From Rhodobacterales bacterium (lineage in GTDB: Bacteria > Pseudomonadota > Alphaproteobacteria > Rhodobacterales > Rhodobacteraceae): a stretch of 34,135 nucleotides of DNA. Each line of letters starts with the position of its first letter. Position 1 is the first letter of the stretch. Position numbers and translations under genes: made by a program. Shown here in pieces: positions 27,695 through 34,135 of the stretch. A model generated the notes under the pieces. The model made no database searches. It worked only from the letters and a program-made list of their open reading frames with translations, and was not told the origin of the DNA. The DNA lies in contig JAPLPF010000133.1 of assembly GCA_026400325.1 (NCBI GenBank), positions 1-34,135 of the forward strand. The letters are read 5' to 3'.

Positions 27695-29470
27695 GTGACT
27701 TTTCGCCCCTTTGCCGCTTTCCTCTTGTGTCTTGTGGTTCTGACGCTGGCCCTGCCCCGGCATGCCAACGCGCAGGACGGCACGGTCTGGATCCAGATCG
27801 AGGCCCAGCCCGACCTGACAGGGGCCGAGGACCGCGCCCGCGCCTATGCCGCGCTCTTCCCCGAGACCGGAGGGTTCCGGCTGCGGTCAGGCTGGTACGG
27901 AATCATGCTTGGCCCTTACCAGGAGGCGGAAGGCCGCCTTCGGCTGGCGACGCTCAAGCGTGACGGGATGATCCCGGCCGACAGCTTCATCGCCTTCGAA
28001 CGCGACTTTGGTGACCGGTTCTGGCCACCTTCCGGCGTGGTGCCCGTGGTGCCCGAGGTCACGGCCGCCTCAGATCCCGCATTGGCCGACCCTGCGCTGG
28101 CCGACCCTGCCGTCCAGCCGGACCTGTCCCTCATTCCCGACGAAACCCTGGCCGAGGCCCGCGACAGTGAAGTGCTGCTGACGCCCGAGGACCGCATGGA
28201 CCTGCAGACTGCGCTGCAATGGTTCGGCTTTTACCAGGGCAGCATCGACGGAGCCTTTGGCGCAGGCACCCGCAATTCCATGGCCGCCTGGCAAGAGGCC
28301 CAAGGCGTGCTGGGGCCGACCGGCACCCTGACCAGCCGCCAGCGCGCGGAACTGATGACGGCCTACCGCTCCGAGACCGCCGCTTTCGGCTTTGCCGAGG
28401 TGGCCGAAGCCGAGGCGGGTATCACCGTCTCCCTGCCGCTGGGTCTAGTCGAATTCGACCACTATGAGCCGCCATTCGTCCATTTCCGCGCCAGGGATGG
28501 CAGCGGGTTGCAGATTGTGCTGATCTCGCAGCCGGGCGACCAGGCAGCGCTTTCGGGCCTCTACGATGTGATCCAGACGCTGGACCCTGTGCCGCTGTCG
28601 GGCGACCGCAGCCGGGGGGAGCGGTCTTTCCGCATACGCGGCACGTCGGACCGGTTCGATACCACCGCCTACGCGGAACTGACCGGTGGCTTCATCAAGG
28701 GCTGGATGGTGATCTCGTCTCCCGGCAACGAAGCGCGGGATGCCCGCATCATCACAGGGATCGAGGCCAGCTTCACGACCGACGACACCCGCGCCCTTGA
28801 CCCGGGAATGGTGGCGATGGACAGCGAAACGCGCGCTGGCCTTCTTGCGGGGATTGAAGTCAGGACGCCAAGGCTCAGCAGATCCGGCCTTTTCATCAGC
28901 ACAGGCGGCGCGGTTCTGACCACGACCGAGGCAGTCACGGGCTGCGCCCGCATTACCATCGACCGGGTGACAGAGGCCCGGGTCGCGTTTGCCGATGCCG
29001 CCAGCGGGCTGGCATTGCTGACACCTGTCGCGCCACTTTCCCCCCGCGCCGTCGCCGAATTTCAGCTGGCCCCCGAACGGGTCGGAACCGAAGTGATGGT
29101 CGCGGGCTATTCCTATGAAGACCGCCTGCCGGCCCCGGTGATGACGTTTGGCACCTTGGAAGACCTGACCGGCCTCAACGGCGAAGCGGGGCAGAAACGG
29201 CTGTCGGTCGAGGCCCTGCCCGGTGATGCCGGAGGGCCTGTGCTGGACGCAACCGGCGCGGTGATCGGCATGCTGCTTTCCAAAGGCGGACCATCGGGAA
29301 AGACCCTGCCTGCGGACGTGCATTTCGCGGTCGCCGCCGCCGAGATCGTGCGCCTTGTCGAACCGGCTGGCGTCACCCCGCTGGTGGCAGGACCAAAGGC
29401 TGCGCTGCCACCCTCGGACCTTGCGACACTTGGCACCGGGATGACCGTCCTGGTTTCCTGCTGGGACTGA
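27695..29470 (+). CDS. Secreted SPOR-like/peptidoglycan-binding protein with catalytically dead trypsin-like domain
   Basis: 591 residues from GTG 27695. Signal peptide 1-26 (FLLCLVVLTLALPRHANA). Then a SPOR-like segment (about 40-95, RLRSGWYGIMLGPYQEAEGR) and a PG_binding_1 domain (about 162-225, ALQWFGFYQGSIDGAFGAGT). A middle region follows that I do not recognise, and finally a trypsin/HtrA-like domain (about 395-560). All three catalytic positions seem lost: GAVLTTTEAV (His to Glu, about 405), DAASGLALL (Asp to Gly, about 436), GDAGGPVLD (Ser to Ala, about 509). The fold is otherwise kept. It probably binds the cell wall and a partner or peptide without cleaving it. Monocistronic. Confidence 0.82.
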   Translation: MTFRPFAAFLLCLVVLTLALPRHANAQDGTVWIQIEAQPDLTGAEDRARAYAALFPETGGFRLRSGWYGIMLGPYQEAEGRLRLATLKRDGMIPADSFIAFERDFGDRFWPPSGVVPVVPEVTAASDPALADPALADPAVQPDLSLIPDETLAEARDSEVLLTPEDRMDLQTALQWFGFYQGSIDGAFGAGTRNSMAAWQEAQGVLGPTGTLTSRQRAELMTAYRSETAAFGFAEVAEAEAGITVSLPLGLVEFDHYEPPFVHFRARDGSGLQIVLISQPGDQAALSGLYDVIQTLDPVPLSGDRSRGERSFRIRGTSDRFDTTAYAELTGGFIKGWMVISSPGNEARDARIITGIEASFTTDDTRALDPGMVAMDSETRAGLLAGIEVRTPRLSRSGLFISTGGAVLTTTEAVTGCARITIDRVTEARVAFADAASGLALLTPVAPLSPRAVAEFQLAPERVGTEVMVAGYSYEDRLPAPVMTFGTLEDLTGLNGEAGQKRLSVEALPGDAGGPVLDATGAVIGMLLSKGGPSGKTLPADVHFAVAAAEIVRLVEPAGVTPLVAGPKAALPPSDLATLGTGMTVLVSCWD

Positions 29471-29503
29471 TCGACCGGGGCCAGGTCAGGCGCGACCCCT
29501 GCC

Positions 29504-30951
29504 TTACCTGCGCCAGAAGCTTGGCAGCATAAGAAGCAGCAGGGCAATCAGGCCAAGCCGCCCCAGGATCATGGCCAACGTCATGATCGCAATCGCGGCG
29601 GGGGGGAAATCGACGAAGGTTCCGGTCCGTTCAATCAACGGACCGAAGCCGTAACCGATGTTGCCCATCGCCTGCCAGACCGCGAACATGGCCGACACCG
29701 TATCGACCCCGGACATCGTCATCGCCGTGCTGAGCAGACCGATGATCACGATATAGCCTGACACGAACATGACGACTGCGTTCAGAACATCCTCGCCCAC
29801 GGTGCGGCCATCGTACTTGACCGGATCAACGGCGTTCGGGTTGCCGATGCGCCGGATCTCGCGCCCCAGAAAGGCAAGTGCGACCTGCACCCGGAAAACC
29901 GTCAGTGCGCCGGAACTTGACCCCGAACAGCCGCCGATCAACCCGACGACAAAGGCCACCACCATCGCGAACCCACCCCAGCCAACGAACGAACCCGAGA
30001 AGAACCCGGTCCCCGTCATGATCGAGGTCAGGTTGAACAGCGTCTCGCGGAAGGTCGGCTCGACTGGTGACCCGACGGTCAGCACCCGCCAAAGCGTGAC
30101 TGCAAGCACCGAGGCCAGCATCCAGCGCAGAAAGGCGCGCACCTGTGCATCCTGCCACAGCGGCCTTGCCGACCCGTTGACCAGTTGCACGAAGCGGATA
30201 TAGGGCATGGCCGCCAGGGCCATGAACAGCGCCCCGAAGTATTCACCGGCGCCCGGGTATTTCGAAAAGGACTGGTCAGTCGGCGAAAATCCGCCCGTGG
30301 CTACGGTCGCAAAGCCATGGACTCAGCGTCCAGCGCAGACATCCCGATGATCGCATAGACCATGATGGTGATCACGGTCAGCCCGATATAGACCACCAGA
30401 AGCTGCCGGGCGATGTCGGTGGCGCGCGGCAAGGCCTTGCCGAAGGTATCAAATCCCTCCGTACGGAAAAACTGCATGCCCCCGACCCGCATCAAGGGCA
30501 GAAAGATCATCGCGATGAACGCGATCCCAAGGCCCCCCAGCCAGTTCAGCATCCCGCGCCACAGGTTCATGCCCGCAGGCAGATCATCCAGCCCGACGAT
30601 GACCGTGGCCCCGGTGGTCGTGATGCCCGAGACCGCCTCGAAATAGGCGTTGTTCAGGCTGAGGCCAGGCGCACCGATGTAAAGCGGGATCGCCCCGAAG
30701 AACGGGACCAGGACCCAGATCCCCGCCGTCAGAAGATAGGCCTGCCTGGTATCCAGCGACCGGCCCAGGGCGTTGGTGGTGGACAGGGCAAGCGCCACCC
30801 CGACCACCAGCGTCAGTGCCGATGATGCGACGAAGGCATAGGCATTCTCAAGCCCCGCCCGCCAATCGATGATGGCCGGAGCCATCATCAGGATCGCAAG
30901 CACAATCAGGATGCGGCCTATCACATAGGCGACGGGGCGGAGGTCTACCAT
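29504..30951 (-). CDS. trkH: TrkH-family potassium uptake protein, frame disrupted
   Basis: The membrane channel subunit of the Trk K+ uptake system, which works with the cytoplasmic gate TrkA (not in the window). The N-terminal piece (30951 to 30301) has pore loop 1 GITTTGATVIVG and ends prematurely at TAG 30301. The rest is in another frame from about 30314, starting FATVATGGFSPTDQSF (loop 2) and continuing with GCSGSSSGALTVFRV (loop 3) and AMGNIGYGFGPL (loop 4). One base missing in 30314-30327, between SALDA and HGFAT, explains it. With the frame restored, all four pore loops and normal length are present. It lies 34 bases after the folE2 stop-side end. Confidence 0.93.
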
Positions 30952-30985
30952 GGTCCGGACTGGCTACGCGCGCCGCTGCCGGACG

Positions 30986-32071
30986 TCAACCGGCGTGGAT
31001 CAGCCCCTGAAACAGCCGCGGGTCCAGACTTTCGGCCTGAAAGGTCTCGCCTTCGGTCAGAAGGCTGATCGCATCATGGCTGTGCAGGCTTTCCTGATGG
31101 CTGGCCACAACGCGGAAGTCCCCGATCCGCCCGTCCGCCCGCAACGCTTCGCAGAACAGCCGCGCCGCATCCTCGACAAAGATCGGGTTCGCTGCGTTCA
31201 GTTCGGCAAAGGCCTGCTCATCCTCGCGTTTCACCATGACCTGGGTCTCGGTGACCACGGCCCTGCGCGCCAGGTCAACCAGATCCTCGATCGCAAGGTC
31301 GCCCGCAAGCTGGACCGACAGCCGCGCGACCGACCGCTGCGAATGCGGCGTCGCAAGCTGTCCGCGCGTCATGCGGGCATGTTCCGACAGCTCCAGGCTG
31401 CAGGGGCAGGTCGAAGAGTAGACATAGTCCAGATGCACGATGCGCTTTCTGACCCCTGCCGCCTCGACCAGTTCCAGGGCCACGTCATAATACTGCCAGC
31501 CCGAAAGCCCGGACCGCAGCGACGCGATCTGCATCGGAAACGAGGCGCGCATCTGGATGCGGGCGTCAAAGCTGCCAAGGTCGCGCTTGTAGTCATCCAG
31601 TGCAGCCTCGATCACGGCAAAGGAAAACTCCCGTTCGGCATGGGCGTAGAACGACCGCATGATGCGGCTCATGTTGATGCCCTTCTTTTCAGCCTCCAGG
31701 CTGACCGTCCCGGTCACACTGGTCTCCAGCACTACCGCCGCACCGTCGCGGGTGGCAAAACGGATCGGCAGCCGGAAATTCGAGATCCCCACATGCTGGA
31801 TCCGCGCCTTGGCACCCCGGATCAGGCTGGAGGGCCCATTCTGCAAGTCAGGCAAGCCGGCAAGATAGTCCGCGTCGGGTTTGAAGCCTGCGGGATAGGC
31901 GCGCGACAGCGCCGGATAGCCCTGCCCGGGAACAAGCCAGCCCAAGGCGCTGTCCAGCCGTGCGATTTCATCATCCGATGATTTCCCCGCCCACTGCCGC
32001 AGCACGGTCAGCGCCGCCTCTGCCTCTTCGCGCGACGGCAGGCGGTCGAATTCGGGGGTGTGGATATTCAT
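30986..32071 (-). CDS. folE2: GTP cyclohydrolase FolE2 (type IB)
   Basis: A 361-residue GTP cyclohydrolase of the COG1469 type, which makes 7,8-dihydroneopterin triphosphate for folate and queuosine, and works with various metals where FolE needs Zn. Signatures are KARIQHVGISNFRLP, GINMSRIMRSF, SSTCPCSLELSEHARM with the catalytic Cys pair, and TPHSQRSVARLSV. The N-terminal extension of about 85 residues is common to part of the family. ATG 32071 has AAAGGA 7 bases before it. It lies downstream of metZ on the same strand, with a 150-base gap almost filled by a folded leader. Confidence 0.95.
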   Translation of the reverse strand: MNIHTPEFDRLPSREEAEAALTVLRQWAGKSSDDEIARLDSALGWLVPGQGYPALSRAYPAGFKPDADYLAGLPDLQNGPSSLIRGAKARIQHVGISNFRLPIRFATRDGAAVVLETSVTGTVSLEAEKKGINMSRIMRSFYAHAEREFSFAVIEAALDDYKRDLGSFDARIQMRASFPMQIASLRSGLSGWQYYDVALELVEAAGVRKRIVHLDYVYSSTCPCSLELSEHARMTRGQLATPHSQRSVARLSVQLAGDLAIEDLVDLARRAVVTETQVMVKREDEQAFAELNAANPIFVEDAARLFCEALRADGRIGDFRVVASHQESLHSHDAISLLTEGETFQAESLDPRLFQGLIHAG

Positions 32072-32091
32072 GGGAGGGTCCTTTCGGTTCG

Positions 32092-32214
32092 GGCAGCACT
32101 TGGACCACCGTCAATTTCAAGACTGCTTACGCAGGGTCGGTGCTGCCGGATCACTCTGGCCTGCTGCGGTCACCCTCTCGACAGGCGAAGTCGCGCGCGA
32201 TGTCAGGTTGATCC
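32092..32214 (-). promoter_or_regulatory. Folded leader before folE2, candidate regulatory RNA
   Basis: In the minus-strand transcript two perfect stems lie end to end: GGATCA/TGATCC (32214-32209 with 32153-32148) and GGCAGCAC/GTGCTGCC (32147-32140 with 32099-32092). The second continues with GACC/GGTC (32138-32135 with 32106-32103) and holds a hairpin CTGC-GTAA-GCAG (GNRA loop). The first encloses GACA/TGTC. The 3' end is 6 bases from the AAAGGA ribosome binding site, and GGTCC (32105-32101) is also complementary to GGACC of that site. No known riboswitch class matches. Confidence 0.5.
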
Positions 32215-32221
32215 AACGGCC

Positions 32222-33403
32222 TCATGCCGTCGCCAGCGCCTGCACCAGGTCGGCCATCAGATCGCCCGCATCCTCAAGCCCGAGGGACAGCCGGATCAGC
32301 CCAGGCGTGATGCCCAGCTTGTCCTTCTGGTCTTGCGCCAGACGCTGGTGCGTCGTCGTGGCAGGATGGGTCGCTATGGTCTTGGCATCGCCCAGGTTAT
32401 TGGAAATCTTGATGATTTCCAAAGCGTTCATGAACCGGAAGGCCGCCTCCTTGCCGCCCTTCAGATCGAAGGTCACCAGTGTGCCACCCGACCCCATCTG
32501 CGCCATGGCAAGCGCGTGCTGGGGGTGGCTTGGCAGACCCGGAAAGATCACGCGCGATACCTTTTCATGCCCTTCGAGTGCCGTCGCCACCGCCAGCGCC
32601 GTGTCGGCCATCGCCCGGCAGCGCAGGTCCAGCGTCGCCATGCCGTTCAGGTGCATCCAGGCGGTGAAGGGGCTCATGCTGCCGCCGGTGTGCTTCATGT
32701 AGGGTTCCAGCGTCTTGCGGATGAAGGCTTCGGAGGCGCAGACGACACCGCCCAGCGCCCGCCCCTGGCCGTCGATGTGCTTGGTGGTGGAATAGACCAC
32801 CACATCCGCGCCCTGATCGACAGCGCGGGAAAAGATCGGCGTGGCAAAGACGTTGTCGCAGATCACCAGCGCGCCTGCCGCGTGCGCGATCGCGCTTACA
32901 GCGCGGATGTCCACCAGCTCCAGCGTTGGGTTCGACATCGATTCGAAGAAAACCGCCTTTGTGCCGGGCGTCACTGCCGCCCGCCATTGGTCAAGGTCAG
33001 TGCCGTCGACAAAGGTGACCCTGACGCCGAACTTCTGCAGCACCTCTTCCAGGACGTATAGACACGAGCCGAACAGGGCGCGCGACGACACCACATGATC
33101 GCCCGCCCGGACCAGCGACATCAGCGCACCCGAGACCGCCGCCATACCACTGGCCGTGGCGAACGCGTCCTCGGTGCCCTCAAGGACGGCGATGCGTTCC
33201 TCGAACATCCGGGTCGTCGGATTGCCGTAGCGGGCATAGATGAACTCATCCTCGCCCGCCTTCAGAAACCGCGCCTCGGCCGCCTCCGCCGTCGGGTAGA
33301 CGAAACCCTGCGTCAGGAAGATCGCCTCGGCCATCTCGCCATACTGGCTGCGGCGGCTGCCTTCGTGCACCAGTTGCGTGCGGGTTTTCCAGTCCTTCGT
33401 CAT
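32222..33403 (-). CDS. metZ: O-succinylhomoserine sulfhydrylase
   Basis: A 393-residue PLP enzyme of the Cys/Met gamma-family that makes homocysteine from O-succinylhomoserine and sulfide in methionine synthesis. Landmarks are QGFVYPTAEAAEARF, YARYGNPTTRMFEERIAVLE, ATASGMAAVSGAL and the PLP Lys in YSTTKHIDGQGR. The end (TPGLIRLSLGLEDAGDLMADL) is normal. The MetZ-type assignment over O-acetylhomoserine enzymes rests on similarity to alphaproteobacterial MetZ. AAGGA precedes ATG 33403 by 9 bases. A SAM-II riboswitch and a terminator occupy the leader, so methionine/SAM control is expected. Confidence 0.93.
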   Translation of the reverse strand: MTKDWKTRTQLVHEGSRRSQYGEMAEAIFLTQGFVYPTAEAAEARFLKAGEDEFIYARYGNPTTRMFEERIAVLEGTEDAFATASGMAAVSGALMSLVRAGDHVVSSRALFGSCLYVLEEVLQKFGVRVTFVDGTDLDQWRAAVTPGTKAVFFESMSNPTLELVDIRAVSAIAHAAGALVICDNVFATPIFSRAVDQGADVVVYSTTKHIDGQGRALGGVVCASEAFIRKTLEPYMKHTGGSMSPFTAWMHLNGMATLDLRCRAMADTALAVATALEGHEKVSRVIFPGLPSHPQHALAMAQMGSGGTLVTFDLKGGKEAAFRFMNALEIIKISNNLGDAKTIATHPATTTHQRLAQDQKDKLGITPGLIRLSLGLEDAGDLMADLVQALATA

Positions 33404-33435
33404 CGTCCCACGTCCTTCAGGCGGCCCCCGGCCAA

Positions 33436-33469
33436 CAAAAAGCCCCGGACAACCAAAAGGTGCCGGGGC
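33436..33469 (-). terminator. Attenuator terminator in metZ leader
   Basis: In the minus transcript GCCCCGG (33469-33463) pairs with CCGGGGC (33448-33442), with an inner ACC-TTTT-GGT, and is followed by TTTTTG. It lies between the SAM-II aptamer and metZ. AGGTG at the aptamer's 3' edge (33484-33480) can pair with CACCT (33462-33458) on the ascending side, which suggests an antiterminator alternative. Confidence 0.88.
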
Positions 33470-33477
33470 GGATGCCC

Positions 33478-33537
33478 TTCACCTCTTTAGCGGCTTGTTT
33501 AACGTGGCCCGCAATCCGGTAACAAAGCGCCACAAGG
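33478..33537 (-). promoter_or_regulatory. SAM-II riboswitch (metA motif) controlling metZ
   Basis: The minus-strand leader contains the SAM-II aptamer. Stem P1 is GTGGC/GCCAC (33533-33529 with 33508-33504). Its loop has the family-like TTTGTTACCGGATTGC, and the 3' part is GTTAAACAAGCCGCTAAAGAGG, broken here as GTTAAACAAG and CGCTAAAGAGG, which carries the conserved GCTAAA (33491-33486). SAM-II binds S-adenosylmethionine as an H-type pseudoknot and is known from metA, metC and metZ leaders in alphaproteobacteria. A terminator follows within 10 bases, so SAM likely stops transcription before metZ. Confidence 0.9.
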
Positions 33538-33675
33538 CGTGCATACGCCCGCCTTCCGTTGTGGTCAACCCGCCACATCTTGTGTGCGTCACGGGCGCGT
33601 CATCCATATGTCACCGCCGCGTTGCCACCCTGCGGCACAAGGGCGCAAGATACCGGCAGGCAAGGCAGGCAGGTG

Positions 33676-34135
33676 ATGCCCGAAGACCCAAGACCGATCC
33701 GCGCCGACGCAGGCCCCGATGGGCTTGTGCTGGACCGCGAAAGGCTGGCGCGCAAGCTTGACCGCCTGCCCGACGGCGCCCCGGTCGTGGTGATGATCCA
33801 CGGCTGGCGCTATGCCCCCGGCTTTGCCCGCGATTGCCCGCATGGCTCGATCCTGTCGCTGGACCCGCCGGCAAATGACCGCCGCGCCGTCAGCTGGCCC
33901 CGGCATCTTGGCCTTGACGGCGTCGCCGGCCTTGGTATCGCGCTGGCCTGGCACGCGAAATGCGATCCCTGGCGCGCGCATCTTAGGGCCGGGCGCACCG
34001 GTGCTGCCCTTGCCGTGATCGCACGGACCGTCCACAGCCTGTCCGGCCGTCCGGTTCAGGTGATCGCCCATTCCATGGGGGCCCGGGGGGCCCTGGCTGC
34101 CCTTTGCGACCTTGCCCCGGGACAGATCAGCCGGA
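33676..34135 (+). CDS. Alpha/beta hydrolase, 5' part (truncated by window edge)
   Basis: The first 153 residues of an alpha/beta hydrolase that runs off the right edge. It shows an oxyanion strand VVVMIHGWRYAP at about residues 38-49 and a nucleophile elbow VIAHSMGARGAL (GxSxG-type with Ala first) at about 134-145. No signal peptide is seen, so it is likely cytoplasmic. ATG 33676 follows an AGG-rich stretch (GGCAGGCAGGTG) that fits a ribosome binding site. It is divergent from metZ; the gap carries the riboswitch on the other strand. Substrate unknown. Confidence 0.75.
   Translation, partial: MPEDPRPIRADAGPDGLVLDRERLARKLDRLPDGAPVVVMIHGWRYAPGFARDCPHGSILSLDPPANDRRAVSWPRHLGLDGVAGLGIALAWHAKCDPWRAHLRAGRTGAALAVIARTVHSLSGRPVQVIAHSMGARGALAALCDLAPGQISR

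Noticed and set aside
32092-32214. Assignment of the folE2 leader to THF-II, preQ1 or cobalamin riboswitches
   Set aside because: The stems are clear but the conserved sequence elements of those classes, as I remember them, are not present.

Overview
The window looks like chromosomal DNA of a Rhodobacterales (Rhodobacter/Paracoccus-like) alphaproteobacterium. The evidence is the high GC content, an aa3-type CtaD tail close to the Rhodobacter protein, an about 300-residue FolB, the glyQ-small gene-glyS arrangement, paired Lrp/AsnC genes beside ilvC, and a SAM-II riboswitch before metZ. Almost all of it is core metabolism. I see no prophage, insertion sequence, CRISPR array, rRNA or tRNA.

Layout, left half. 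1-823: 3' part of ctaD (cytochrome oxidase subunit I), with its frame disrupted. 899-2393: alpha/beta hydrolase and DUF2244 protein. 2431-4222: yqeY and carA, divergent. 4298-6166: membrane glycosyltransferase with a MshEN-like N-terminus. 6219-7926: GntR/FCD regulator, HAD 5'-nucleotidase and a small membrane protein. 7997-9193: UbiH-family hydroxylase. 9479-9727: small secreted protein. 9786-13051 (minus strand): two overlapping Lrp/AsnC regulators, a structured gap, an enolase-superfamily enzyme and a class V aminotransferase. 13177-14199: ilvC, with a strong terminator.

Layout, right half. 14452-16729: secreted DUF3300 and DUF2950 pair. 16796-20135 (minus): folB, folP and glmM. 20243-20899: SleB-type cell wall hydrolase. 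21086-23632: PPDK-like enzyme with an unusual N-terminus. 23892-27502 (minus): glyQ, small membrane protein, glyS. 27695-29470: secreted protein with a trypsin-like domain that has lost its catalytic triad. 29504-30951: trkH, frame disrupted. 30986-33537 (minus): SAM-II riboswitch, terminator, metZ, a structured leader and folE2. 33676-end: truncated alpha/beta hydrolase.

Most noteworthy are three RNA-level elements on the minus strand: a SAM-II riboswitch with its own terminator before metZ, and two undescribed-looking folded leaders placed directly before the ribosome binding sites of folE2 and of the enolase-superfamily gene. Next come the dead-triad protease and the PPDK-like protein lacking the usual ATP-binding motifs. 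Four conserved genes (ctaD, glmM, glyS, trkH) have broken frames within 34 kb. Because glmM and glyS are normally essential, I read this mainly as consensus or assembly error. All calls come from reading the sequence; no search or folding program was run.
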